Assembly (NCBI RefSeq): GCF_036885195.1
Contig: NZ_CP133656.1
Span: 4,030,001-4,094,000 of the forward strand
Origin: Pectobacterium cacticida
Lineage (GTDB): Bacteria; Pseudomonadota; Gammaproteobacteria; Enterobacterales; Enterobacteriaceae
DNA length: 64,000 nt
Direction of reading: 5' to 3'
The position numbers and the translations under genes were made by a program. The notes beneath the pieces are model-generated. The model did no database searches. It was not told the DNA's origin and saw only the letters and a list, made by a program, of their open reading frames with translations. Below, in pieces: positions 1 through 7,838 of this stretch; positions within the stretch are counted from its first letter, which is position 1; the number at the start of each line of letters is the position of its first letter.

Positions 1-652
1 TTTCAATACCTTTATCGTGAAGAACCTGTGCTGCGCGAGCCGCATCGTCTTCCGTCTCGACGGTAATTCCCGTCAGGAACTGTGCTTCAGTTTCATTGGG
101 CGTGATCATATCGACCAGGGACAAAAGTTCATCAGGCAGCTCGCGAGCGGGGGCAGGGTTAAGAATGACTTTCGTATGATGTTCATGCGCCAATTTAGCG
201 GCGGCTATAACCGTTTCCAAAGGCGACTCAAGTTGCATCAGTAGCGCATCGGCTTCAATAATGTGTTGCTGATGACGACGAAGGTAGTCGGGCGTTACCG
301 CAGCATTCGCACCGGCGTTAATGGCGATCATGTTCTCGGCATCAGCGTTAACAAAAATTAACGCAACGCCGGTCGTTTCCCCTGAAATAGCCTCAACAGC
401 GGAAACATCAATATTATCCTTGGATAACTGTTGGCAAATACGGGAGCCGATATCATCGTCGCCGACACAGGCGATAAAGGCGATGTCTGCACCGCTGCGA
501 CCAGCGGCAACGGCTTGATTGGCACCTTTTCCACCAAAAGCGACACTATATTGCTCACCGATCACCGTTTCACCCGGGCGGGGAAATTGCTCAAGGTTGA
601 GAATATGGTCAGCATTAATACTGCCCAGCACCACCAGCTTACCCGTTTTCAT
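1..652 (-). CDS. rbsK: ribokinase, partial (C-terminus beyond left edge)
   Basis: Ribokinase phosphorylates ribose to ribose-5-phosphate in the cytoplasm, the first catabolic step after uptake by RbsABC. About 217 N-terminal residues are visible, of roughly 309 in E. coli RbsK. The frame begins MKTGKLVVLGSINADH and carries the PfkB-family sugar-binding segment FGGKGANQAVAA, then a stretch ending in NPAPARELPDELL, all as in RbsK. The reading frame stays open to base 1, so the catalytic aspartate region (GDTFNGA in the family) is outside the window. It is the distal gene of the rbsDACB cluster, separated from rbsB by about 200 bp that hold a hairpin and an ERIC element. rbsR, usually next, would lie further left. 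Confidence 0.95.
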   Translation of the reverse strand, partial: MKTGKLVVLGSINADHILNLEQFPRPGETVIGEQYSVAFGGKGANQAVAAGRSGADIAFIACVGDDDIGSRICQQLSKDNIDVSAVEAISGETTGVALIFVNADAENMIAINAGANAAVTPDYLRRHQQHIIEADALLMQLESPLETVIAAAKLAHEHHTKVILNPAPARELPDELLSLVDMITPNETEAQFLTGITVETEDDAARAAQVLHDKGIE

Positions 653-682
653 TATATCGAATCCCGCTACTACGTTAATAAT

Positions 683-705
683 GCGCCACCACAAACGGGT
701 GGCGC
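683..705. other. short perfect hairpin between rbsB and rbsK
   Basis: GCGCCACC (683-690) and GGTGGCGC (698-705) form a perfect 8-bp stem with a 7-base loop. It lies just before rbsK in the direction of transcription and has no T-tract, so it looks more like an RNA-stabilising or REP-type structure than a terminator. Confidence 0.5.
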
Positions 706-716
706 GAGCCCTGCTT

Positions 717-844
717 TATACACGTCATACTTCAAGTTGCTTGTGCGTTGGTTGCCCTTACTCACCCCAGTCGCTTACTGGTGTAAGCTCCTAGGGATTC
801 ACGCGGTTACCGCCTTCATGCAACTCGAATTATTTAGGGTATAT
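717..844. repeat. ERIC element, copy 1 (about 127 bp)
   Basis: The ends are imperfect inverted repeats: TATA..GTCATACTTCAAGTTGC on the left and the complement of GCAACTCGAATTATTTAGGG on the right. The centre contains GTGTAAGCTCCTAGGGATTC, which matches the widely used ERIC1R primer region with few mismatches. Length (about 127 bp) and symmetry fit the enterobacterial repetitive intergenic consensus. It sits inside the rbs operon, 6 bases past the rbsB stop codon and before rbsK, so it should be transcribed as a long imperfect hairpin. Two more copies are at 5890-6085 and 44625-44750. Confidence 0.9.
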
Positions 845-850
845 TTCTAC

Positions 851-1738
851 TTATTTAGCTACCAGTTTCAGGTCAACCGGAATGATGGCCTGCGTTTTTT
901 CGCCTTTCAGCACTTTCGCCGCCGTCTCGATGCCGATCACACCGATCTGATCGGGACGCTGAGCCACCGTCGCCGCCAACTTGCCTGATTCAACAGCCTT
1001 CACGCCATCCTGCGTACCGTCAAAGCCAACGACCAGTACATCTGTCTTACCCGCTGTTTGCAGGGCGCGTAGAGCGCCTAATGCCATTTCATCATTCTGA
1101 GCAAATACGGCCTGAACATCAGGGTGCGCAGTCAGTAGATTCTGCATCACGTTCAGCCCTTTAGTACGATCAAAATCAGCTGGTTGGCTAGCCAGCATGG
1201 CAAATTTGTGTTTCTCAGCCGATTTCATGAAACCCGCACCACGTTCGCGTGCGGCAGAGGTTCCGGCAATCCCTTCCAGTTGAATCACTTTCGCGCCTTC
1301 ACCCAATTTCTTGGCAATGAAGTCACCAGCCACTTTACCACCGAAAGCGTTATCAGAAGCAACGTGGCTCACCACCTCACCACTGCTGGCAACGCGGTCC
1401 AGCGTAATAACAGGGATCTTGGCCTGGTTCGCCATTTTAATCGCATTACCGACCGCATCAGAATCGGTCGGGTTGATCAGCAAAACTTTGGTTCCACGTA
1501 CCGTCAAATCCTGCACATTGGCGAGTTCTTTCGCAGGATTATTTTGGGAATCCAGCACAATCAGGTCATAACCCAGTTTGTCGGCTTCTTTCTGTGCACC
1601 CTCTTTCATGGAAACAAAAAACGGATTATTCAGCGTAGAAACTACCAGAGCAACGGTATCTTTAGCCAAGGCATTAGTACTGATGGTCGCGCTCAGCGCA
1701 ACGGCGGAAACCAGAGTAGCCAGCTTTTTCATATTCAT
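851..1738 (-). CDS. rbsB: D-ribose periplasmic binding protein
   Basis: RbsB captures ribose in the periplasm and delivers it to the RbsAC transporter; in E. coli it also presents ribose to the Trg chemoreceptor. The 295-residue product begins MNMKKLATLVSAVALSAT with a typical Sec signal peptide ending near ALA-KDTVAL. It then follows E. coli RbsB closely, including SQNNPAKELANVQDLTVRGTK, GIAGTSAARERG and VFAQNDEMALGALRALQTAGK. It is the fourth gene of rbsDACBK, 25 bases after rbsC. Length equals the family norm, and an ERIC element begins just beyond the stop codon. Recognition is by remembered family sequence and operon position. Confidence 0.97.
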   Translation of the reverse strand: MNMKKLATLVSAVALSATISTNALAKDTVALVVSTLNNPFFVSMKEGAQKEADKLGYDLIVLDSQNNPAKELANVQDLTVRGTKVLLINPTDSDAVGNAIKMANQAKIPVITLDRVASSGEVVSHVASDNAFGGKVAGDFIAKKLGEGAKVIQLEGIAGTSAARERGAGFMKSAEKHKFAMLASQPADFDRTKGLNVMQNLLTAHPDVQAVFAQNDEMALGALRALQTAGKTDVLVVGFDGTQDGVKAVESGKLAATVAQRPDQIGVIGIETAAKVLKGEKTQAIIPVDLKLVAK

Positions 1739-1763
1739 AGCTTAATTCCTGTGTGAATGAAGG

Positions 1764-2732
1764 TTATTTACTGCTTTTGTTATCTACCAAAACCGCCAGC
1801 AAAATGACGACTGCCTTGACGATCATTTGGTAGTAAGAGGAAACACCTAATAAATTCAGTCCATTGTTGAGGAAGCCAAGGATCAATGCGCCGATCAACG
1901 TGCCAACGATACGCCCCTTACCTCCAGCCAGGCTAGTGCCACCCAATACCACCGCTGCGATAGCATCCAGTTCATACCCCGTACCTGCCGTAGGCTGTGC
2001 CGAGGACAAACGCGCGACTTCGATAATTCCCGCCAGAGCGGACAGCAGCCCGCACAGGGAATAGACAATAATTTTGATTTTATCAACGCTGATGCCGGAT
2101 AAGCGGGTGGCGGATTCATTGCCACCCAGCGCATAGATATAACGCCCCAGACGCGTATGATGCAGCATGTACCAGGCCGCTGCGAACACGATAGCCATGA
2201 TCCAGATTGGCGTCGGAATCCCCAGCGGACGGCCGATGCCGAACCAGCCAAAAGTATCTGCCACATCAGAAAAGCCGGTATTAATCGGGCTACCGTTGGT
2301 ATAAACCATTGTCACACCGCGCAGCAACAGCATCATGACCAGCGTGGCAATAAATGCCTGCACTTTACCTTTCGAAACAATGACGCCAGTGCCCGCACCA
2401 ATCAACGCCCCCAGCGCCAACGCGCCAAACACCGCCGCCAGCGCATTGATCTCAAGCCCGACGATAGAGGCCGCTACCGCGCCGGTCAGCGCTAGCAGCG
2501 ACCCCACAGACAAATCGATGCCCGAGGTCAGAATCACCAACGTCATTCCGACGGCCATAATAGCGTTCACTGACGTCTGCTGAAGAATATTGAACAGGTT
2601 ATTCAGGGTGAAAAAGTTAGGACTCATGGCGGAAACAACTGCGATCAGGATCAGGAGCGCGATCAGTGATTTTTGCTCCAGTAACCACGCTTTGCTAAAC
2701 CAGCGTTTTGTCGCGATAGATTGAGAACTCAT
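1764..2732 (-). CDS. rbsC: ribose ABC transporter permease
   Basis: RbsC is the inner-membrane channel subunit of the ribose importer. The product is 322 residues with many hydrophobic segments and the conserved TSGIDLSVGSLLALTGAVAAS region and C-terminal GIVGTLIGALILGFLNNGLNLLGVSS-type segment of the family. I place the start at ATG 2732 (MSSQSIATKRW), because AGGAG lies a normal distance upstream and E. coli RbsC starts at the equivalent point. A longer reading from 2771 would add 13 residues overlapping the end of rbsA and is less likely. It is translated directly after rbsA, with a 7-base gap, in the rbs operon. Confidence 0.95.
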   Translation of the reverse strand: MSSQSIATKRWFSKAWLLEQKSLIALLILIAVVSAMSPNFFTLNNLFNILQQTSVNAIMAVGMTLVILTSGIDLSVGSLLALTGAVAASIVGLEINALAAVFGALALGALIGAGTGVIVSKGKVQAFIATLVMMLLLRGVTMVYTNGSPINTGFSDVADTFGWFGIGRPLGIPTPIWIMAIVFAAAWYMLHHTRLGRYIYALGGNESATRLSGISVDKIKIIVYSLCGLLSALAGIIEVARLSSAQPTAGTGYELDAIAAVVLGGTSLAGGKGRIVGTLIGALILGFLNNGLNLLGVSSYYQMIVKAVVILLAVLVDNKSSK

Positions 2733-2739
2733 GTCTGAC

Positions 2740-4245
2740 TTACTCCTGCTTTGCGCCGTATTGCTTACCAACGGCCGCAGCCATCAGTGCTTCCTGGGTT
2801 GCTTGCTCAATCGGGAAATCACCGCTCAAGCGCCCTTCATGCATCACGATGATGCGATCGCTCATGCCTAATACTTCGGGCATTTCGGATGACACCAATA
2901 TGATACTCAGCCCTTCTTCTTTGAATTGATTGATTAACTGATAAATTTCTTTCTTTGCCCCGACATCGACACCCCGCGTCGGTTCATCGAGGATCAGGAC
3001 ATTCGGACGTGTCATCAGCCCACGGGCAATCGCCACTTTCTGCTGATTGCCGCCGGAAAGTAGGCCGATAGGCTGTTCCATTGACGGTGTTTTAACGTTA
3101 AACAAACGAATAAAATCGGCGACCGCCACCTGTTCTTCAGTATGTTTAAGGCGGCCTCCCGTAGTGCTGAAATAACGCAGTGCGGTTAATGACATGTTTT
3201 CTTTGACCGACATGCCTAGAACCAAACCATCACGCTTACGATCTTCGGAAATGTAAACGATGCCGTTAGCTAAACCCTCCTGGGGATTGCGCGCCACTAC
3301 GTCGCGACCATCAAGCTCCACGCAGCCTCCCGTGCGTGGTAAAGCACCATAGAGAATTTTCATCAGTTCAGTACGGCCCGCGCCCATCAACCCAGCGACG
3401 CCAAGAATCTCACCTTTCCGCACGGTAAAACTGACACTGTCGATTCCCGGCCCTGACAGGTTTTGCACCTTAAGGCGAACCTCTCCCGGCGCTTTACTCG
3501 AACGCGGGTATTGATCTTCCAGCTTGCGACCCACCATCATTTCAATCAGCGTATCTTCCTGTAAGTCACTGACCGGGCGCTCACCGATAAACTGACCATC
3601 GCGGAAAACGGTAATGTCATCGCAGATTTGAAAGATTTCTTTGAGGCGGTGGGAAATATAGACAATGCCGCATCCTTGAGATTGCAGCTCTTTAATCACG
3701 CTGAATAGCGAAGCGGTTTCGGTATCCGTCAGGGCATCAGTGGGTTCATCCATGATGATGACTTTTGACTCAAAGCTCAGCACCTTGGCAATTTCTACCA
3801 TTTGCTGATCGCCAATCGACAAATCTCCAACCAGACGGCGGCTGTCGTAGTGTAGATTAAGGCGCTTCAGCAGCTTATCAGCTTCCGCATACATCTTATT
3901 CCAGTCGAGGCGGCCAAAACGGTTGGTAAACTCACGCCCAAGAAAAATATTTTCGGCAATCGTCAGTTGGGGAATCAGGTTAAGCTCCTGATGGATAATA
4001 CCGATACCAGCTTCCTGAGATGCTTTCGGCCCGTTGAAATCCACCTCTTGCCCCAGAAAATGGATGCTGCCAGCCTCTTTTCGATAGATCCCGGTCAGGA
4101 CTTTCATCATGGTGGATTTACCCGCACCATTCTCGCCCACCAGCGCCATCACTTTTCCCGGATAGACGTTGAGCGCCGCACCGGACAGCGCCTTAACGCC
4201 GGGAAAAGATTTCGTGATGCCTTGCAGTTGCAGTAAAGGTTGCAT
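2740..4245 (-). CDS. rbsA: ribose ABC transporter ATP-binding protein
   Basis: RbsA energises ribose import. It is a 501-residue fusion of two ABC ATPase halves, the usual arrangement for sugar CUT2 transporters. The first half has Walker A GENGAGKST near residue 37 and Walker B VIIMDEPTDAL. The second half has a degenerate Walker A around GLMGAGRTELMK, the signature LSGGNQQKVAIARGL and Walker B VLILDEPTRGVD. It lies between rbsD (7-base gap) and rbsC. Length and motifs are fully normal, with no sign of truncation. Confidence 0.97.
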   Translation of the reverse strand: MQPLLQLQGITKSFPGVKALSGAALNVYPGKVMALVGENGAGKSTMMKVLTGIYRKEAGSIHFLGQEVDFNGPKASQEAGIGIIHQELNLIPQLTIAENIFLGREFTNRFGRLDWNKMYAEADKLLKRLNLHYDSRRLVGDLSIGDQQMVEIAKVLSFESKVIIMDEPTDALTDTETASLFSVIKELQSQGCGIVYISHRLKEIFQICDDITVFRDGQFIGERPVSDLQEDTLIEMMVGRKLEDQYPRSSKAPGEVRLKVQNLSGPGIDSVSFTVRKGEILGVAGLMGAGRTELMKILYGALPRTGGCVELDGRDVVARNPQEGLANGIVYISEDRKRDGLVLGMSVKENMSLTALRYFSTTGGRLKHTEEQVAVADFIRLFNVKTPSMEQPIGLLSGGNQQKVAIARGLMTRPNVLILDEPTRGVDVGAKKEIYQLINQFKEEGLSIILVSSEMPEVLGMSDRIIVMHEGRLSGDFPIEQATQEALMAAAVGKQYGAKQE

Positions 4246-4252
4246 GGATGCC

Positions 4253-4672
4253 TCAGAACGTTACGCCAGCGCAAAGGATGACATTGGCATACGGAGAGCA
4301 CTCTCCGCTGCGAATGATGGCCCGACTTTTGCCGCTTTGGGTTTTAAATTCTTCATGGCTAACATAGTGCAATGCAATTGAGTTTCCCTGGTGTTGTTCT
4401 AGTTGCTTCAATTGCTCAAGTAAGGCGTCATGAATTGCGGGGTTTTTTTCAACCATCTCTTCCGCCAGAATAGCGGCTTCGACCTGCATTTCACTGGTGA
4501 CAACACTCACTACCTGCAAAAACGTCGGCACATTATGTGTTAATGCCAGATCAATACGCGCCGTCGTTGCAGGAATCGGCAAACCCGCATCGCCAATAGC
4601 CAGAGTATCGGTATGTCCGAGTCGAGCAATCACGGAAGAAATATCTGAATTCAATAACGCTGCTTTTTTCAT
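4253..4672 (-). CDS. rbsD: D-ribose pyranase
   Basis: RbsD interconverts beta-ribopyranose and beta-ribofuranose so that imported ribose can be used by ribokinase. The 139-residue product has the family length and the segments MKKAALLNSDISSVIARLGHTD, IGDAGLPIPA and, near the end, GECSPYANVILCAGVTF. The conserved histidine in RLGHTD is the catalytic candidate known for the family. It is the first gene of the operon, starting at ATG 4672 with AGGG about ten bases upstream. The promoter and two RbsR-type palindromes lie directly upstream. Confidence 0.96.
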   Translation of the reverse strand: MKKAALLNSDISSVIARLGHTDTLAIGDAGLPIPATTARIDLALTHNVPTFLQVVSVVTSEMQVEAAILAEEMVEKNPAIHDALLEQLKQLEQHQGNSIALHYVSHEEFKTQSGKSRAIIRSGECSPYANVILCAGVTF

Positions 4673-4687
4673 TTTCTTATTACCCTA

Positions 4688-4785
4688 CGAGCGAAACGTT
4701 TCGCTCGTGGCATTCTAGAAAAAGAAGGGAGAAAGGCAATGAAGAAACTGAGAAAATGTGATCGTTATCGAAACGTTTCGCTAAC
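4688..4785 (-). promoter_or_regulatory. rbs promoter with two RbsR-type operators and possible CRP site
   Basis: Two palindromes with the core CGAAACGTTTCG are present. Site 1 is the perfect 20-mer CGAGCGAAACGTTTCGCTCG at 4688-4707; site 2 has its core at 4769-4780 with outer GTTA/TAAC arms (4764-4785). This core matches the E. coli RbsR operator. Between them, on the minus strand, TTGCCT (4734-4739) and TAGAAT (4712-4717) are separated by 16 bases, which puts transcription start inside site 1. TGTGA at 4757-4761 followed by a weak second half (TCGAA) is a possible CRP site near -60. Sites and spacings are read directly; the protein assignments are inferred from family knowledge. Confidence 0.85.
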
Positions 4786-5031
4786 AAAAAAATCGTAAAG
4801 AGGAGGAGGATTTGACTGTTGCTAGTAAGCGGCCTAATGAGGAAAAGTACACGCAAGTGCTTCTAATCGTGTAGCAACAACGCCTTCAGCCAGAAGAATG
4901 ATGGGAATATATGATAAATGAACACGGACAAACCGAACTGTTTCTTTTCAACTCTACTACTTATTTCTTTATGACTGTAAAAATCATCCCCCGTTATAGG
5001 TCGAGGGATGATAGGAAAAAAATCAAAACGC
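4786..5031. other. intergenic, no gene recognised
   Basis: This stretch lies between the rbs control region and the end of the unknown gene on the minus strand. I see no convincing open frame, RNA gene or strong terminator. AAATCATCCCCCG..CGAGGGATGAT around 4980-5011 is an imperfect inverted repeat close to the end of the minus-strand gene and could be a weak terminator. Confidence 0.4.
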
Positions 5032-5868
5032 TTATATACTCAATGCCAATAATTCAGTATCGGCAACACCAACGAGCTCAACGTTAAACCCACATGGGGT
5101 GTCCACATGATGTTCATGTCCGCATGAGTTATCATCATGGCCTTCATATTCACCTGAATGATGTCCATGATCTCCATCAGATCCGAATCCCATCCCCATA
5201 TCGCTTGACGACAGGTTACCAACTAGATCGCCAAAGACGTCTTCATTGAATTTTGCCCAGCAATCAAGTAAAGGTTGCGCAATATTATCAAGAATCACAC
5301 CATCGATAAGTCCATGTTGAATATCGTCAATAATACTGGGGATATTAGTAATACAATTATCACCAAATATTGGTTTCAAAATATCGATAACTCCCTCAGT
5401 TAATGCTTTGATGGGGATTTGAATCAATTCGGCATCATGTTGAAGATGGGCCGTTATATATTGCTGATCTCTTTCGACTATCTCGCCAATACAATCTTTT
5501 ATTGAACATAACACTCCACTAATATCACCATTTCCAAGGCTATCAATAGCATCTCCAGTTGAACCAACTACAGTACCAATAGCTTGCCCTGATTCAGCTC
5601 CCCACATTGCAAAGTGATGAACCACTATTTCAGTACCATGCACAGCATCATCAATGATGGTAGCTGCCCCATCGACTACGCCATTAATGACGGGCATCGG
5701 TTCAGTGAGATCAGAAATAAACTCAGTCGTTCCACTAACAACGTCATGGATACCTGTGGCCGTAGAACTGATAACATTAGCTACTGTTGTAACGGTTTTC
5801 GATTCAACTTCACCAACAAAATTCAGTGCATTTCCGAAAGAAGAAAAAGCATTGTTTAAGATCCCCAT
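5032..5868 (-). CDS. unknown acidic protein with His-rich segment and Leu-rich tail
   Basis: I do not recognise this protein. The start is probably ATG 5868 (MGILNN), because GGAG lies six bases upstream; an ATG six bases earlier directly abuts the GGAG. The product is then 278 residues without a Sec signal peptide. Residues 1-200 are rich in V, T, I, D and G with repeated amphipathic stretches (VANVISSTATGIHDVV, GVVDGAATIIDDAVHG). Cysteines are at about 121, 126, 172, 203, 249 and 259. Residues 234-254 are His/Asp/Gly rich (DGDHGHHSGEYEGH, CGHEHH), suggesting metal binding. The tail ELVGVADTELLALSI ends in a Glu-Leu-Leu stretch that recalls C-terminal type I secretion signals such as HasA; this is speculative. 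No transporter genes are adjacent, and an ERIC lies just upstream. Confidence 0.7.
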   Translation of the reverse strand: MGILNNAFSSFGNALNFVGEVESKTVTTVANVISSTATGIHDVVSGTTEFISDLTEPMPVINGVVDGAATIIDDAVHGTEIVVHHFAMWGAESGQAIGTVVGSTGDAIDSLGNGDISGVLCSIKDCIGEIVERDQQYITAHLQHDAELIQIPIKALTEGVIDILKPIFGDNCITNIPSIIDDIQHGLIDGVILDNIAQPLLDCWAKFNEDVFGDLVGNLSSSDMGMGFGSDGDHGHHSGEYEGHDDNSCGHEHHVDTPCGFNVELVGVADTELLALSI

Positions 5869-5889
5869 ACACACATCTCCAATATGGTA

Positions 5890-6085
5890 TATACCCGTAA
5901 TACTTCAAACTGCATGTATGTTGGCTGCGTTCACTCCCCCGAATCACTTATTTTAGTAAACTCATCAGGGTGAAATGAGAGATATCCTACCTCTCACCGG
6001 AGCCCAGTCGTAGCTGGACGAATTCGTTCACGAAGATTTTTCTCTTTTCTTCCGCCGTCCTGCAACTCGAATTATTTAGGGTATA
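5890..6085. repeat. ERIC element, copy 2, enlarged by about 70 bp
   Basis: The termini TATACCCGTAATACTTCAAACTGC and the complement of CTGCAACTCGAATTATTTAG match the ends of the other ERIC copies in this window. The total is 196 bp against about 127, because about 70 bp (roughly 5983-6055) interrupt the right half. ERIC elements with insertions of this order have been reported in enterobacteria, as I recall. It ends 22 bases from the likely start codon of the unknown minus-strand gene, so it probably lies in that gene's promoter or 5' leader. Confidence 0.85.
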
Positions 6086-6467
6086 AGAATAGATAGATAG
6101 TTAAAAATTATAGCTAAATATAAAATAGCCATCATGGCCATATAGATGTGGTCATGCGAATAAAATTTAGCCTACGTTTTTAAATATTCCTAATTTTTAC
6201 GAACCTTAATTATTGTTTTATTTTTGTTAAAAAATGGTTAAGTTTTAACTATAACCACCAAATAAAATACATAGCATATATTTGCATAAAAATAAAAAAA
6301 CATAATTAACAATAATATACATTATTTGACGACCATGTTGTTTTTCTTATATTTCAATAAAAAACAAACAGAAAGATAATGGTTATTATTGGGTTTGTTA
6401 ACATCAACGATTTTATTATTCAGATATATCTGATGATTGGTAATAATAGAATGGCATCGATATGATC
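6086..6467. other. AT-rich intergenic stretch without genes
   Basis: About 380 bp of very AT-rich sequence with runs of A and T and no frame that I can support. It lies between the ERIC upstream of the unknown gene and the ygiW-like terminator. Its composition would suit promoters or H-NS binding, but no specific site is convincing. Confidence 0.5.
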
Positions 6468-6492
6468 AAAAATGGCGGGGGAATCCCCCGCC
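6468..6492 (-). terminator. terminator of the ygiW-like gene
   Basis: GGCGGGGG (6474-6481) pairs perfectly with CCCCCGCC (6485-6492) around a 3-base loop. On the minus strand the stem is followed by ATTTTTG, giving a standard intrinsic terminator about 20 bases after the stop codon. Confidence 0.9.
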
Positions 6493-6512
6493 AGTAGAGA
6501 GTAAATAATGGT

Positions 6513-6911
6513 TCAATCGAGTTTACGAATCTGCTTCACATCTAGTTCGACGGAATTGAAATCTTTATCTAGTTCCCCCTGAATTTCCACTTTATCGGTG
6601 GGGGAAATCATCAGCCCATTCCAACGCTTGTGATCGATTTCGACTTCCATCGTACCTGTTGCATCGCGGAATAGGTAGTTCTCATCACCGATCCGTTTTT
6701 CTATATTACCGCTTAATGTAACCCAACTGTCATCACGCAAATCTTTAGCCTTAGCTACCGTGGTGAGGGCATTCTGGGAATCCACAAATCCTCCTTTATG
6801 TGTACCAACGGCTGGCATTTCTGGGTTGACGAAACCACCGCCACTTTGTGCGGCAAATGCGGGGGCAGAAACCAGAGCGGTAATAGCGAGTAATGCAGCT
6901 ACTTTTTTCAT
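6513..6911 (-). CDS. ygiW: YgiW/YdeI-family periplasmic OB-fold protein
   Basis: The 132-residue product starts with the Sec signal peptide MKKVAALLAITALVSAPAFA and continues as a small periplasmic protein of the bacterial OB-fold (BOF, NirD/YgiW/YdeI) family. The segments DDSWVTLSGNIEKRIGDENYLFRDATG and VEIDHKRWNG are typical of that family. E. coli YgiW is linked to stress and biofilm responses and is encoded next to qseBC. Here it also neighbours qseBC but is transcribed divergently from it. It has its own terminator. The exact orthology (ygiW versus ydeI) rests on the qseBC neighbourhood. Confidence 0.85.
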   Translation of the reverse strand: MKKVAALLAITALVSAPAFAAQSGGGFVNPEMPAVGTHKGGFVDSQNALTTVAKAKDLRDDSWVTLSGNIEKRIGDENYLFRDATGTMEVEIDHKRWNGLMISPTDKVEIQGELDKDFNSVELDVKQIRKLD

Positions 6912-7013
6912 GTTTTACCTTCCTTAATGTTTTGCCTGTCGTTTCACAGTCAACAATTTCGCAGTCAACCTGCGGAAGTAATCGGTCTTCGAGTAGGATT
7001 AAAACAAGCCGTT

Positions 7014-7030
7014 CTTAACAGAATCTTAAG
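7014..7030 (+). promoter_or_regulatory. QseB/PmrA-type box between ygiW and qseB
   Basis: CTTAAC (7014-7019), five bases, then CTTAAG (7025-7030). This direct repeat matches the CTTAA-N5-CTTAA pattern bound by PmrA/BasR and reported for QseB. It lies between the divergent ygiW-like gene and qseB, so one site could control both. Assignment to QseB is an inference from position. Confidence 0.7.
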
Positions 7031-7175
7031 AGATCGATTTTTATCTCTTTATTTTTATAGATTGCGTAAATCCCCTCAATTTTTGCGATTTGCCCTGTAC
7101 ACGTTGTTTATCTATTTCGTATAAAACCCGTAAAGGCACGAATACGGCGGACAGTACATAACTTGCGAGGCGGCC

Positions 7176-7838
7176 ATGAGAGTCTTGTTAATTGAAGACG
7201 ATCGCCTGATTGGCGACGGCCTGAAAGCGGGGCTGAGTAAACTGGGTTTTAATATTGACTGGTTCACGGAAGGAAAGGCTGGCGCCGCGGCATTGGAAGC
7301 GGCGTCTTATGACGCTGTCGTGCTCGATCTCAGCCTGCCGGGTCTGGATGGCATGGATATCCTACGCCAATGGCGTCAGGCTGGGCATGATGAACCGGTG
7401 CTAATTTTGACTGCCCGTGATGCTTTGGAACAACGTGTTGAAGGGCTACAGCAAGGTGCTGATGATTATTTGTGTAAGCCTTTTGCACTGATGGAAGTCG
7501 CTGCTCGCCTCCAGGCATTAATTCGTCGCCGTCACGGACAGCTACAACCTACCCTGACGCACGGAGCCGTTTCCCTTGAGCCTGGCTCGCGAAGCGTCAC
7601 GCTAAACAATGAGCCGTTGATATTAAAATCCCGTGAACTCGCATTACTGGAACTTTTTTTACTTAACCCAAACCGTGTGCTCACACGCGCGCAATTGGAA
7701 GAAAAACTCTACGGATGGGATGATGATGTCTCCAGTAATGCGGTTGAAGTCCACATTCACCACTTGCGTAAAAAGCTGGGCAGTGGGTTTATTCGTACCG
7801 TACATGGTATCGGCTATATTCTAGGAGACGCCTCTTGA
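7176..7838 (+). CDS. qseB: response regulator QseB (OmpR family)
   Basis: QseB is the DNA-binding partner of the QseC sensor, linked in enterobacteria to motility, virulence and polymyxin responses through cross-talk with PmrAB. The 220-residue product has an N-terminal receiver domain with acidic residues EDD at 7-9, phosphoacceptor D51 (AVVLDLSLPG) and K in DDYLCKPF. A C-terminal winged helix follows, ending EVHIHHLRKKLGSGFIRTVHGIGYIL. The start ATG 7176 follows GAGGCGGCC. Its end overlaps the first codon of qseC by four bases, indicating translational coupling. PmrA-like or BasR alternatives are less likely, given the neighbouring ygiW and QseC-type sensor. Confidence 0.93.
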   Translation: MRVLLIEDDRLIGDGLKAGLSKLGFNIDWFTEGKAGAAALEAASYDAVVLDLSLPGLDGMDILRQWRQAGHDEPVLILTARDALEQRVEGLQQGADDYLCKPFALMEVAARLQALIRRRHGQLQPTLTHGAVSLEPGSRSVTLNNEPLILKSRELALLELFLLNPNRVLTRAQLEEKLYGWDDDVSSNAVEVHIHHLRKKLGSGFIRTVHGIGYILGDAS

